DNA of 64,000 nucleotides from Bacteroidaceae bacterium (GTDB taxonomy: Bacteria; Bacteroidota; Bacteroidia; Bacteroidales; Bacteroidaceae), in assembly GCA_017383485.1 (NCBI GenBank), contig JAFNXM010000013.1:26800-90799 (forward strand). Direction: 5' to 3'. Below are positions 56,923 to 64,000 of the stretch, piece by piece (the first letter of the stretch is position 1; every line of letters begins with the position of its first letter). Made by a program: the position numbers and the translations under genes. Below the pieces are notes generated by a model, which was not told the DNA's origin, searched no databases, and was given only the letters and a program-made list of their open reading frames with translations.

Positions 56923-57678
56923 ATGAAATTTATATCATGGAATGTCAACGGTCTGCGCGCTTGTGTGCAAAAAGGCTTTGGCGATTTCTTTAGGCAAGTA
57001 GATGCTGACATCGTTGCCCTGCAAGAAACAAAAATGCAAGCTGGACAATTGGATCTGCAATTCGAAGGCTACGAAAGTTTCTGGAACTACGCTGACAAAA
57101 AGGGTTATTCCGGTACGGCTATCTATACTCGCCTACGCCCAGTAGCAGTGACTTATGGTATCGGAATAGACGTGCACGACCACGAAGGACGTGTCGTAAC
57201 GGCAGAGTTTGAGAAATTCTACTTTGTCTGTGTCTACGTGCCTAATGCGCAAGACGAATTGCGCCGTCTGGAGTATCGCATGCAGTGGGAAGATGATTTT
57301 CGTAATTATCTGAAACGTCTGGAAGAAAGTAAACCAGTCGTAGTGTGTGGCGATCTAAACGTAGCGCACAAAGAAATAGACTTGAAAAATCCGAAAACGA
57401 ACCGTCGCAATCCTGGATTTACCGACGAAGAACGTGGCAAATTTCAAATGCTCTTAGAAGCAGGTTTTGTAGATACTTTCCGTCACTTCTATCCCGAACT
57501 GGAAGGCGCTTATTCCTGGTGGTCCTATCGATTTAAGGCGAGAGAAAAGAATATCGGTTGGCGTATCGACTATTTTTTGACGTCTGAAAGCCTCAAAGAC
57601 AATTTGGTCTCAGCACGTATTCACAACGAAGTATTCGGCAGCGATCACTGTCCCGTGGAAGTAGAAATAAACCTTTAA
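56923..57678 (+). CDS. xth: Exodeoxyribonuclease III (AP endonuclease)
   Basis: The 251-residue enzyme of the ExoA/Xth family cleaves DNA at abasic sites and trims 3' ends. It has SWNVNGLRA, LQETKM (metal Glu), Tyr in VYVPNA, GDLNVAH (Asp, Asn), WSYR and the final GSDHCPV (catalytic Asp-His). The length is normal. The first gene of the plus-strand xth-sppA-lpxK-punA run, 39 bp before sppA. Confidence 0.95.
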   Translation: MKFISWNVNGLRACVQKGFGDFFRQVDADIVALQETKMQAGQLDLQFEGYESFWNYADKKGYSGTAIYTRLRPVAVTYGIGIDVHDHEGRVVTAEFEKFYFVCVYVPNAQDELRRLEYRMQWEDDFRNYLKRLEESKPVVVCGDLNVAHKEIDLKNPKTNRRNPGFTDEERGKFQMLLEAGFVDTFRHFYPELEGAYSWWSYRFKAREKNIGWRIDYFLTSESLKDNLVSARIHNEVFGSDHCPVEVEINL

Positions 57679-57717
57679 TAATTCAATAAAAACTTAATCA
57701 AAAACATACATACTGTC

Positions 57718-59472
57718 ATGAGAGATTTTCTAAAACAAGTATTGGCTGTCATCGTAGGTACATTGGTGGTATCAGCCTTTTCGAGCGTGATGATGATGAT
57801 GATGTTCATCTCGATGATATTAGCATCTGATCAAACAACTCCTGTCGCAGACGGCAGTGTACTTCACCTTAAACTCTCAGGAACTATATCTGAGCGTGTG
57901 CAACAAGATGAACTGAGCACATGGATGAATATGGCGACAGAAGAGGAACAAGGATTGGACGATATCCTTACTGCTATTCGCGTGGCCGAAACGGATGATC
58001 GCGTAGATGGTATTTATATCGAGGGTGGTTTGCTTAATGCCGAAGTCGCTACCTTGAAAGAAATTCGTGACGCTTTGCTTAAATTCAAAGAAAGCAAGAA
58101 GTTTGTCATTGCCTACGGCGATAATTATACGCAAGGTGCCTACTATGTAGCCAGTGCCGCAGACAAGGTTTACGTAAATCCTTCGGGCATGATCGACTGG
58201 CATGGTGTTGCTTCACAACCCATGTTCTTCAAAGAACTTTTGGAAAAGGTCGGTGTAAAAATGCAAGTATTCCGCGTTGGTACCTATAAGAGCGCTGTGG
58301 AACCATTCACTGCTACCGAAATGAGCGAAGCCAATCGTGAGCAAGTGAGTTCATATATTACAGATATCTGGCAAGGCATTTGCCAGGAGGTTTCAGCCAG
58401 CAGAAAGATTGCTGTTGACACGCTCAATCAATATGCCAACGACTATGCTACACTTTGGGAACACAATAAATATATCGAGACCCATCTTGCAGATAGCCTC
58501 TTCTATATAGATCAATTGCGTGGCGAATTGCGCAGAATGACAGGTCGTGACAATTTTACATTAGTCACTCCAGCCGAATTGGCTACTAATGAGAAGCCCC
58601 TCAATTCAAAGAATGAAATCGCTGTGTATTATGCTTACGGCGACATCGTTGATCAAAGCAGCGGTGTAGGCACACAGGGCGAAATCGTCGGTAACAAAGT
58701 GGTCAATGATTTGGACCAATTGGCAGAAGATGAAGATATCAAGGCCGTAGTTCTTCGTATCAATTCAGGCGGTGGTAGTGCATATGCGTCAGAACAAATG
58801 TGGCGTGCTATCCAGGAGTTGAAGAAGAAAAAGACTGTAGTCGTATCTATGGGAGATTACGCTGCGTCGGGAGGTTACTATATGGCATGTGGTGCAGACC
58901 GTATCTTTGCTCAGCCTTCTACACTGACTGGTAGCATTGGCATCTTTGGTTTGGTGCCAGATGCTTCAGGTTTGCTTACCGATAATTTAGGTTTGCACTT
59001 TGATGTAGTGAAAACTAACGAAGCGGCAGACTTTGGCGCAATGGGACGTTCGTTCAACGCTGCAGAATCTGCGGCTATGCAACAACATGTGGAACGTGGT
59101 TACAAACTTTTCCTTGATCGTGTCGGACAGGGTCGAAATATGAATTTTGCGCAAGTAGACTCTATCGCACAGGGCCGTGTGTGGACAGGTAACCAAGCCT
59201 TGAAGATTGGTTTGGTGGACGAACTTGGTTCTTTGCAAGACGCTATTGCTTATGCTGCTAAGAAGGCAAACGTTGCAGACTACGAAGTGTCAAATTATCC
59301 AGCCCCACTTGGCTTCTTCGAAACCCTCACTACGAGCCATCAGGAAGATTATCTCGAGGGCAAGATGCGTAGTGCATTGGGCGACTACTATCAACCTCTG
59401 CGATTTGTGTCAACCCTTGGTAATCGTCCTTCTTTGCAAGCGAGAATGCCCTATGCGCCCTGCTTGAGATAG
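57718..59472 (+). CDS. sppA: Signal peptide peptidase SppA, 67K type
   Basis: The 584-residue membrane protease has an N-terminal anchor (VLAVIVGTLVVSAFSSVMMM) and tandem SppA domains. The catalytic Lys lies in the first half (YYVASAADKVYVNPSG) and the catalytic Ser in the second (GDYAASGGYYMACGADRI). It degrades cleaved signal peptides in the periplasm-facing membrane. It follows xth closely and precedes lpxK by 28 bp. Confidence 0.94.
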   Translation: MRDFLKQVLAVIVGTLVVSAFSSVMMMMMFISMILASDQTTPVADGSVLHLKLSGTISERVQQDELSTWMNMATEEEQGLDDILTAIRVAETDDRVDGIYIEGGLLNAEVATLKEIRDALLKFKESKKFVIAYGDNYTQGAYYVASAADKVYVNPSGMIDWHGVASQPMFFKELLEKVGVKMQVFRVGTYKSAVEPFTATEMSEANREQVSSYITDIWQGICQEVSASRKIAVDTLNQYANDYATLWEHNKYIETHLADSLFYIDQLRGELRRMTGRDNFTLVTPAELATNEKPLNSKNEIAVYYAYGDIVDQSSGVGTQGEIVGNKVVNDLDQLAEDEDIKAVVLRINSGGGSAYASEQMWRAIQELKKKKTVVVSMGDYAASGGYYMACGADRIFAQPSTLTGSIGIFGLVPDASGLLTDNLGLHFDVVKTNEAADFGAMGRSFNAAESAAMQQHVERGYKLFLDRVGQGRNMNFAQVDSIAQGRVWTGNQALKIGLVDELGSLQDAIAYAAKKANVADYEVSNYPAPLGFFETLTTSHQEDYLEGKMRSALGDYYQPLRFVSTLGNRPSLQARMPYAPCLR

Positions 59473-59500
59473 TATAATATAATATGTACAGCATTCCACC

Positions 59501-60580
59501 GTGAAGTTCCTACTCTTCCCCTTCTCACTGATCTATGCCGCAGTGATGGCCGTGCGCAACTGGATGTTCGACCGAGGTTTACTTTCCTCGTCATCTGCAC
59601 CCATTCCCACCATCTGTGTCGGCAATCTGTCGGTCGGAGGTACGGGCAAGACGCCACACACCGAATATCTGTTGCGCCTGCTTCAGAGAAAGGGATGGCA
59701 CTGTGGGATGTTGTCGCGTGGTTATGGCAGATGCAGCAAAGGCTACGTCGCAGGGAAAGGTAGAAATGCTTTGGAGATTGGCGACGAACCCTGGCAAATC
59801 ATGCACTCGTGCGCTCCTGTCAAAGTCAGCGTGTGCGAAAAGCGCCCGGAGGGTTTGAAGCGGATGCTAGAGGAGTTGGATGCACCCAAAGTAGTCGTAT
59901 TGGACGATGCCTACCAGCATAGATACATCACGGCGGGGCTATATATTTTGCTCACCGACTACGCCCGTCCGTATTTCCGTGACTATGTCTTGCCTGCAGG
60001 GCGACTGCGCGAGGCACGAAGTGGTGCAAGGCGTGCAGATATTATCGTGGTGACAAAATGTCCTGGCGACTTGTCCGAAACAGAGCAGCAGCGCATCCGC
60101 AAGTGCCTTCGTTTGCTCCCACATCAGTCGCTATTTTTTAGCAAGATGGAGTATGGGATACTATGGAATCCATTTAGCGAAGCCGACCCCTTGACACATG
60201 GCACCAATGTCTCTGCCCCGATATGCAATATGAGGACCCTGGATGCACTGCTCGTTTGTGGCATTGCACACCCTGAGGGGTTTGTAAAAAATTTCCAGGC
60301 GCAATGTGCATCAGTCAATGTCCTGTCATTCCCAGACCACCATCGCTTCACGGCAGCCGACATCTCGGCAATAGCAGATCGAGCACAAGATGCAGACATT
60401 ATCATCACCACGCAAAAGGATTGGGCACGCTTGTCAGACTACGACTTGCCTGATGTCATAAAGCAAAAACTCTGCGTTCAACCTATTGAAGTAAAATTCT
60501 TACATCAAACAGAAAATACATTTAACCAAATCATCTTAGACTATGTTACAAAAGATTCAACAAACAGCAGAATGGATTAA
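59501..60580 (+). CDS. lpxK: Tetraacyldisaccharide 4'-kinase
   Basis: The 359-residue kinase phosphorylates the lipid A precursor at the 4' position at the inner membrane. It has an N-terminal hydrophobic helix, the P-loop GNLSVGGTGKTP, SRGYGR and LDDAYQHR. A GTG start at 59501 is chosen because the protein begins MKFLLFPFSLIYAAVM with no in-frame ATG closer. It overlaps punA by 38 bp, indicating translational coupling. Confidence 0.93.
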   Translation: MKFLLFPFSLIYAAVMAVRNWMFDRGLLSSSSAPIPTICVGNLSVGGTGKTPHTEYLLRLLQRKGWHCGMLSRGYGRCSKGYVAGKGRNALEIGDEPWQIMHSCAPVKVSVCEKRPEGLKRMLEELDAPKVVVLDDAYQHRYITAGLYILLTDYARPYFRDYVLPAGRLREARSGARRADIIVVTKCPGDLSETEQQRIRKCLRLLPHQSLFFSKMEYGILWNPFSEADPLTHGTNVSAPICNMRTLDALLVCGIAHPEGFVKNFQAQCASVNVLSFPDHHRFTAADISAIADRAQDADIIITTQKDWARLSDYDLPDVIKQKLCVQPIEVKFLHQTENTFNQIILDYVTKDSTNSRMD

Positions 60581-61358
60581 GCAGCACACTTCTTCTCGTC
60601 CACACACAGCCATCATCTTGGGCACAGGCCTGGGCCGTTTGGCAGCAGAAATCGAAGTAGTCGATGCATTCCCCTATAGCGAAATTCCCAACTTCCCCGT
60701 TTCGACAGTGGAAGGTCATAGCGGCCGCCTCGTATTCGGTCGTTTGGGTGGCAAGGAAGTCATGGCGCTCGAAGGCCGCTTCCACTACTACGAAGGCTAT
60801 AACATGAAGGAGGTTACCTTCCCCGTACGCGTGATGTACGAACTGGGCATCAAGCAACTCTTCGTGAGCAATGCTGCCGGAGGTATGAATCCTGACTTCG
60901 AAATCGGCGATTTGATGCTCATCACCGACCACATCAATTTCATGCCCGAACATCCCTTGCATGGTCCCAACTTCCCCACTGGCCCACGTTTCCCAGATAT
61001 GAGCGAAGCTTATGACAAGGAATTTCTGCAAATGGCTCGCGAGATAGCACAGGAAAAAGGTATCAAAGTGCAAGAGGGTGTCTACCTCGCAACTCAAGGA
61101 CCAACATTCGAGACACCTGCTGAATACAAAATGTATCACATCCTTGGTGGCGACGCCGTTGGTATGAGCACCGTACCCGAAGTGATCGTAGCCCACCACT
61201 GCGGCATCCGCACATTTGGTATCAGCATTATCACCGACCTGGGCGTAGAGGGCAAAATCGTCGAAGTGAGCCACGAAGAAGTACAAAAGGCAGCCAATGC
61301 CGTACAACCTTTGATGGCAGAAATCTTCCGTTCGTTGATTGCACGCCTTCCAGAATAG
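60543..61358 (+). CDS. punA: Purine nucleoside phosphorylase
   Basis: The 271-residue trimeric-type (PNP I) enzyme splits inosine and guanosine with phosphate. It contains ILGTGLGRLA, the phosphate-binding VEGHSGRLVFG, GRFHYYEGY, AAGGMNP, the base-binding Glu in GPTFETPAE, and GMSTVPEVIVA. With guanine deaminase and purA it adds to purine salvage. It starts inside lpxK, an arrangement also seen in other Bacteroidales. Confidence 0.94.
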   Translation: MLQKIQQTAEWIKQHTSSRPHTAIILGTGLGRLAAEIEVVDAFPYSEIPNFPVSTVEGHSGRLVFGRLGGKEVMALEGRFHYYEGYNMKEVTFPVRVMYELGIKQLFVSNAAGGMNPDFEIGDLMLITDHINFMPEHPLHGPNFPTGPRFPDMSEAYDKEFLQMAREIAQEKGIKVQEGVYLATQGPTFETPAEYKMYHILGGDAVGMSTVPEVIVAHHCGIRTFGISIITDLGVEGKIVEVSHEEVQKAANAVQPLMAEIFRSLIARLPE

Positions 61359-61372
61359 TAATTTGAGGGCGG

Positions 61373-61455
61373 GGAGGAGGTTTTAGGATTTGAGAAAGTC
61401 TGAGTATTCAGTATTTTCGGAATATTCAGAGCACTCAACCCCTAAAACCTCCTCC
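61373..61455. repeat. Nested long hairpin between punA and queA
   Basis: GGAGGAGGTTTTAGG (61373-61387) and CCTAAAACCTCCTCC (61441-61455) are perfect inverted repeats. Inside them CTGAGTATTC (61400-61409) pairs with GAATATTCAG (61420-61429). There is no terminal T-run. It ends 39 nt before the queA start. Confidence 0.7.
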
Positions 61456-61494
61456 ACTTGCCCACCTACCAACCTAAGAATTTCTACCCTATCT

Positions 61495-63216
61495 ATGACC
61501 CGTACCGAACATATCCAAATCGAAGACTACAAATATCACTTGCCCGACGAACACATTGCTAAGTATCCGCTCGAGCAAAGGGACCAGTCGAAACTATTGC
61601 ATTATCACGGTGGTGAAATCCAGGAATACGGGTTTCGCTCACTGCCCAAATTGCTCCCCAAGGGCGCACTGATGATCTTCAACAATACGAAGGTGATTTA
61701 TGCCCGCCTACATTTTCAAAAGAGTACTGGCGCCAATATCGAAATCTTCTGTTTGGAACCACATCGACCGACTGATTATGCACAATCCTTTGCACAGACC
61801 CGTTCGTGCAGTTGGATCTGTATGGTAGGTAATCTGAAGAAGTGGAAAGAAGGTGCCTTGGTAAAAGAAATCGAGGTAGCGGGTCGTGTGATACAATTGA
61901 GCGCCACACGTGGCGAAACCCACGACACAGGGCACGTCATCACCTTCGAATGGGGACACGACGATATTTCATTTTCCGAGATATTGGATGCCATAGGCGA
62001 ATTGCCCATTCCACCCTATCTCAATCGCGACACCGAAGCCAGCGACCTCAGCACCTATCAGACCGTCTATTCTAAAATCAAGGGGTCAGTAGCTGCTCCC
62101 ACTGCCGGTTTGCACTTTACTCCCGAAGTCTTACAAGCCATAGACCAAGGCGGTATCACCCGTGGCGAAATCACCCTGCATGTCGGTGCTGGCACCTTCA
62201 AACCCGTCAAGAGCGAAGCCATCGGCGACCATACGATGCATGCAGAATGGATAGCTGTAGGGCGAAACATCATAGAGCAATTGCTCGCTCATCACTGTCA
62301 GTGCGTGGCTGTGGGCACGACTTCTGTGCGCACGCTCGAGAGTTTGTATTATATCGGTGTCATGGCGCATCATAATCCCGACGCTTCGCCCGAAGAACTC
62401 GCCGTACCACAATGGATGCCCTACGAATATGCACGTGCTGAGGGGGAAAAGTTGACACCCCACGAAGCCTTGTGCGCCATCCTTGACTATCTGGATCGCC
62501 ATGGGCTGAACACGCTATGCACCTCCACTCGCATCATCATCGCACCGGGTTATCATTTCCACTATGTGCGCCACATCGTCACCAATTTCCACCAACCAGG
62601 CAGCACGTTGCTACTGCTCGTGTCCGCCTTTGTACGTGGCGATTGGCACCGCATCTATGACTATGCCTTGGCCCACGACTTCCGTTTCCTCAGTTACGGA
62701 GATAGTTCGTTGCTTGATACGCCCGACGAGATTTTACCTTTGGTCAATAGAAATGGCGAAACTCTCTCGTGCGCCACACGTCAGGAATGCCATGCTCACA
62801 CCCACTGGTTGCATCCTGTAGTTCACCTGCACGTCTTCGCGCCCGACGGATCGTTGTATCTGCAGAAGCGCCCCGATTGGAAGGATATACAGCCCAGCAA
62901 ATGGGACACCGCGGTGGGCGGACACATTGCCATGGGCGAGACAGTGGCCGAAGCTCTGCTGCGCGAGAGTGCCGAGGAGATCGGCATCGATGCCACAGGC
63001 GCTACCCTGGTGCGCACCTACATTCACCAGAGTGAGGTAGAGCGCGAACTGGTCTACATCTACCGTATCGAGACCGACGCCACACCCACACTGTCCGAAG
63101 AAGTGGCCGACGGCCGCTACTTCACCGCCGACGAGATTCGCCAGCGCATAGGTACAGGCTACTTCACCCCCAATTTTGAGCAAGAATGGCTCGACACTTT
63201 TGGAGGAGGAAAGTAA
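61495..63216 (+). CDS. queA: QueA tRNA ribosyltransferase-isomerase fused to a NUDIX hydrolase
   Basis: Starting at ATG 61495, the 573-residue product has a QueA domain (about 1-405: HIAKYPLEQRDQSKLL, FNNTKVIYARL, GSVAAPTAGLHFT, HVGAGTFKPV, TTSVRTLESLY, NFHQPGSTLLLLVSAF) that makes epoxyqueuosine in tRNA from S-adenosylmethionine. A C-terminal NUDIX domain (about 408-573) carries the full box in order (GGHIAMGE, REsAEEIGI), with an isopentenyl-isomerase-like approach (LHVFAPDGSLYLQKRPDW). An upstream start at 61390 would include a low-complexity 35-residue extension. The fusion is unbroken in frame. The NUDIX substrate is unknown. Confidence 0.9.
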   Translation: MTRTEHIQIEDYKYHLPDEHIAKYPLEQRDQSKLLHYHGGEIQEYGFRSLPKLLPKGALMIFNNTKVIYARLHFQKSTGANIEIFCLEPHRPTDYAQSFAQTRSCSWICMVGNLKKWKEGALVKEIEVAGRVIQLSATRGETHDTGHVITFEWGHDDISFSEILDAIGELPIPPYLNRDTEASDLSTYQTVYSKIKGSVAAPTAGLHFTPEVLQAIDQGGITRGEITLHVGAGTFKPVKSEAIGDHTMHAEWIAVGRNIIEQLLAHHCQCVAVGTTSVRTLESLYYIGVMAHHNPDASPEELAVPQWMPYEYARAEGEKLTPHEALCAILDYLDRHGLNTLCTSTRIIIAPGYHFHYVRHIVTNFHQPGSTLLLLVSAFVRGDWHRIYDYALAHDFRFLSYGDSSLLDTPDEILPLVNRNGETLSCATRQECHAHTHWLHPVVHLHVFAPDGSLYLQKRPDWKDIQPSKWDTAVGGHIAMGETVAEALLRESAEEIGIDATGATLVRTYIHQSEVERELVYIYRIETDATPTLSEEVADGRYFTADEIRQRIGTGYFTPNFEQEWLDTFGGGK

Positions 63217-63244
63217 AGGACTAAAATACTTAGAAACCAGACAA

Positions 63245-63287
63245 GGGACTAGATCTATTCAATGATAGATCTGGTTCCTTCTTCTTT
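63245..63287 (+). terminator. queA terminator
   Basis: GGACTAGATCTAT pairs with ATAGATCTGGTTCC and is followed by a pyrimidine-rich stretch ending TTTT. Confidence 0.65.
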
Positions 63288-63369
63288 TATAAGGGAGAAA
63301 TCGCAATTTGCTTTTTATAGGGGGGCATATATTTTTCTTCATAAGGATTGTCCCTTTTATATTTTTCAT

Positions 63370-63377
63370 TAACTTTG
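63370..63377 (+). promoter_or_regulatory. Promoter of the terminal lipoprotein unit
   Basis: TAACTTTG matches TAnnTTTG, followed by CAACAATTCC. The lipoprotein ATG is about 300 nt downstream. Confidence 0.45.
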
Positions 63378-63508
63378 CAACAATTCCAGGTATCACAGTG
63401 GTGATTTTGGAAGGAATTTGTTAAAAAGGTGTTATTGAAATTATCTTCATCTGACGAATTCTCGCAAAATTTGAAATGGAACGAAGATGGTAGCAGTAGC
63501 ACCACATC

Positions 63509-63694
63509 ATGGTATGTATAGCCACATTGGCTCCTTACATAACCTTGGTGTGGGCTATTGTTTTATCCGTTCCAAAGGCAATGCGAGAAGCCCGTCAGAT
63601 GGATAAGGCAGATATAGTTCCCACACCATATTTTTTGTCTGCTTTCTTCTGGGGATTGGGAGAGCTGAAATATATAATGTATGAAAATTCTTAA
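63509..63694 (+). CDS. Possible small hydrophobic protein, 61 residues
   Basis: ATG 63509 opens a 61-residue frame with two hydrophobic segments (LAPYITLVWAIVLSVP; PYFLSAFFWGLGEL) that overlaps the next gene start by 14 bp, which could mean translational coupling. Another frame here (ATG 63487) has a similar length but looks less protein-like. Whether either is real is uncertain. Confidence 0.3.
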   Translation: MVCIATLAPYITLVWAIVLSVPKAMREARQMDKADIVPTPYFLSAFFWGLGELKYIMYENS

Positions 63695-64000
63695 ATATTT
63701 AAGACTATTTAGTATTCAGATACTAATCTTCTCTGTTTTATTTTCTTGTGATGAAATTGAGAAAATAGAAAATATTTCTAAAATTGAAATTATAGAAGGA
63801 GATTCTATAATAGTATCCAAGGGATTCTCTGGTCAACTTAATATAAGATGGTATCCAGAATATTTAGAATCCCCTAAATGTATTTGGAACTCTGATAATA
63901 ACTATGTAATTCGGATTGACGAATTATCCGGAGCATATTTAGCTAGATCCATTGGTCAAAGTATTATTTCTGTAAAGTGCGCTGATCTGCCTTTAACAGC
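63681..64000 (+). CDS. Lipoprotein with Ig-like domain (3' end outside window)
   Basis: The frame from ATG 63681 is open to the window edge (about 106 residues). It has a signal peptide with lipobox (FSVLFSC then DE), so an outer-membrane lipoprotein is likely. The following residues (IEIIEGDSIIVSKGFSGQLN, then WNSDNNYVIRID, LSGAYLARSIGQSIISVKCA) resemble a bacterial Ig-like (Big_2) repeat. The gene is AT-rich. Confidence 0.7.
   Translation, partial: MKILKYLRLFSIQILIFSVLFSCDEIEKIENISKIEIIEGDSIIVSKGFSGQLNIRWYPEYLESPKCIWNSDNNYVIRIDELSGAYLARSIGQSIISVKCADLPLT

Larger units (their letters stand above)
63217..63680. other. Low-GC region with terminator, promoter and degenerate short frames
   Basis: Contains the queA terminator (63245-63287) and a promoter box (63370-63377). 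Short frames downstream look degenerate or spurious except possibly 63509-63694. Confidence 0.45.

Noticed and set aside
63287-63505. 72-residue minus-strand frame near the window end
   Set aside because: It overlaps a plus-strand promoter and has no recognisable family features.

Overview
The window is a chromosomal segment of a Bacteroidales bacterium, most like Prevotellaceae or a close relative. The evidence is promoters of the phylum-specific TAnnTTTG type before many genes, weak or absent Shine-Dalgarno sites, BspA-type leucine-rich repeats, a C10 (streptopain-type) protease, a TonB-linked outer-membrane barrel, a DUF1573 protein, and secreted enzymes with C-terminal tails like type IX secretion sorting domains. 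I see no ribosomal RNA, CRISPR array, transposase or integrase.

Layout. 1-2.4 kb: the 5' part of a BspA-like surface protein, divergent from a TPR/HTH membrane regulator (2.85-4.8 kb). 4.9-9.6 kb: guanine deaminase, a small exported protein, a PerR-like Fur regulator with a rubredoxin-first rubrerythrin, and purA. 9.8-14 kb (minus): RluA-type pseudouridine synthase, fabG, a TetR regulator with a clear operator candidate, and a SulP anion transporter. 14.6-18.4 kb: a large secreted GH85 endoglycosidase. 18.9-22.5 kb (minus): menA, a MATE exporter, a cytidylate-kinase-like protein and a small metallophosphoesterase. 22.6-26.7 kb: a secreted GH20 hexosaminidase. 27.4-31.6 kb (minus): alaS and a RecD-like helicase. 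31.8-32.5 kb: a DUF554 membrane protein. 32.7-37.6 kb (minus): an AT-rich run of five exported proteins of unknown function, followed by a probable structured RNA with its own promoter and terminator (37.7-38.1 kb). 38.6-43.4 kb (minus): M20 dipeptidase, C10 protease and cardiolipin synthase. 43.6-48.8 kb: a barrel-like protein and a GH2 beta-galactosidase with a lectin-like N-terminal extension. 48.9-53.1 kb (minus): an ABC ATPase, permease, YtrA-type GntR regulator and TonB-type receptor in one operon. 53.8-56.7 kb: small membrane proteins, a PD-(D/E)XK-like protein, tRNA-Pro and a DUF1573 protein. 56.9-63.2 kb (plus): xth, sppA, lpxK, punA and a queA-NUDIX fusion. The window ends in a truncated lipoprotein gene.

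How the parts fit: GH85, GH20 and GH2 together could trim host N-glycans or mucin glycans outside the cell, and the C10 protease and M20 dipeptidase suggest parallel protein use. The PerR-rubrerythrin pair indicates an anaerobe that meets oxidants. 

The most unusual features are a family of about 85-bp AT-rich inverted-repeat elements in seven intergenic regions, sharing a conserved core and often accompanied by a second short motif, and the five-gene exported cassette with its neighbouring RNA gene.
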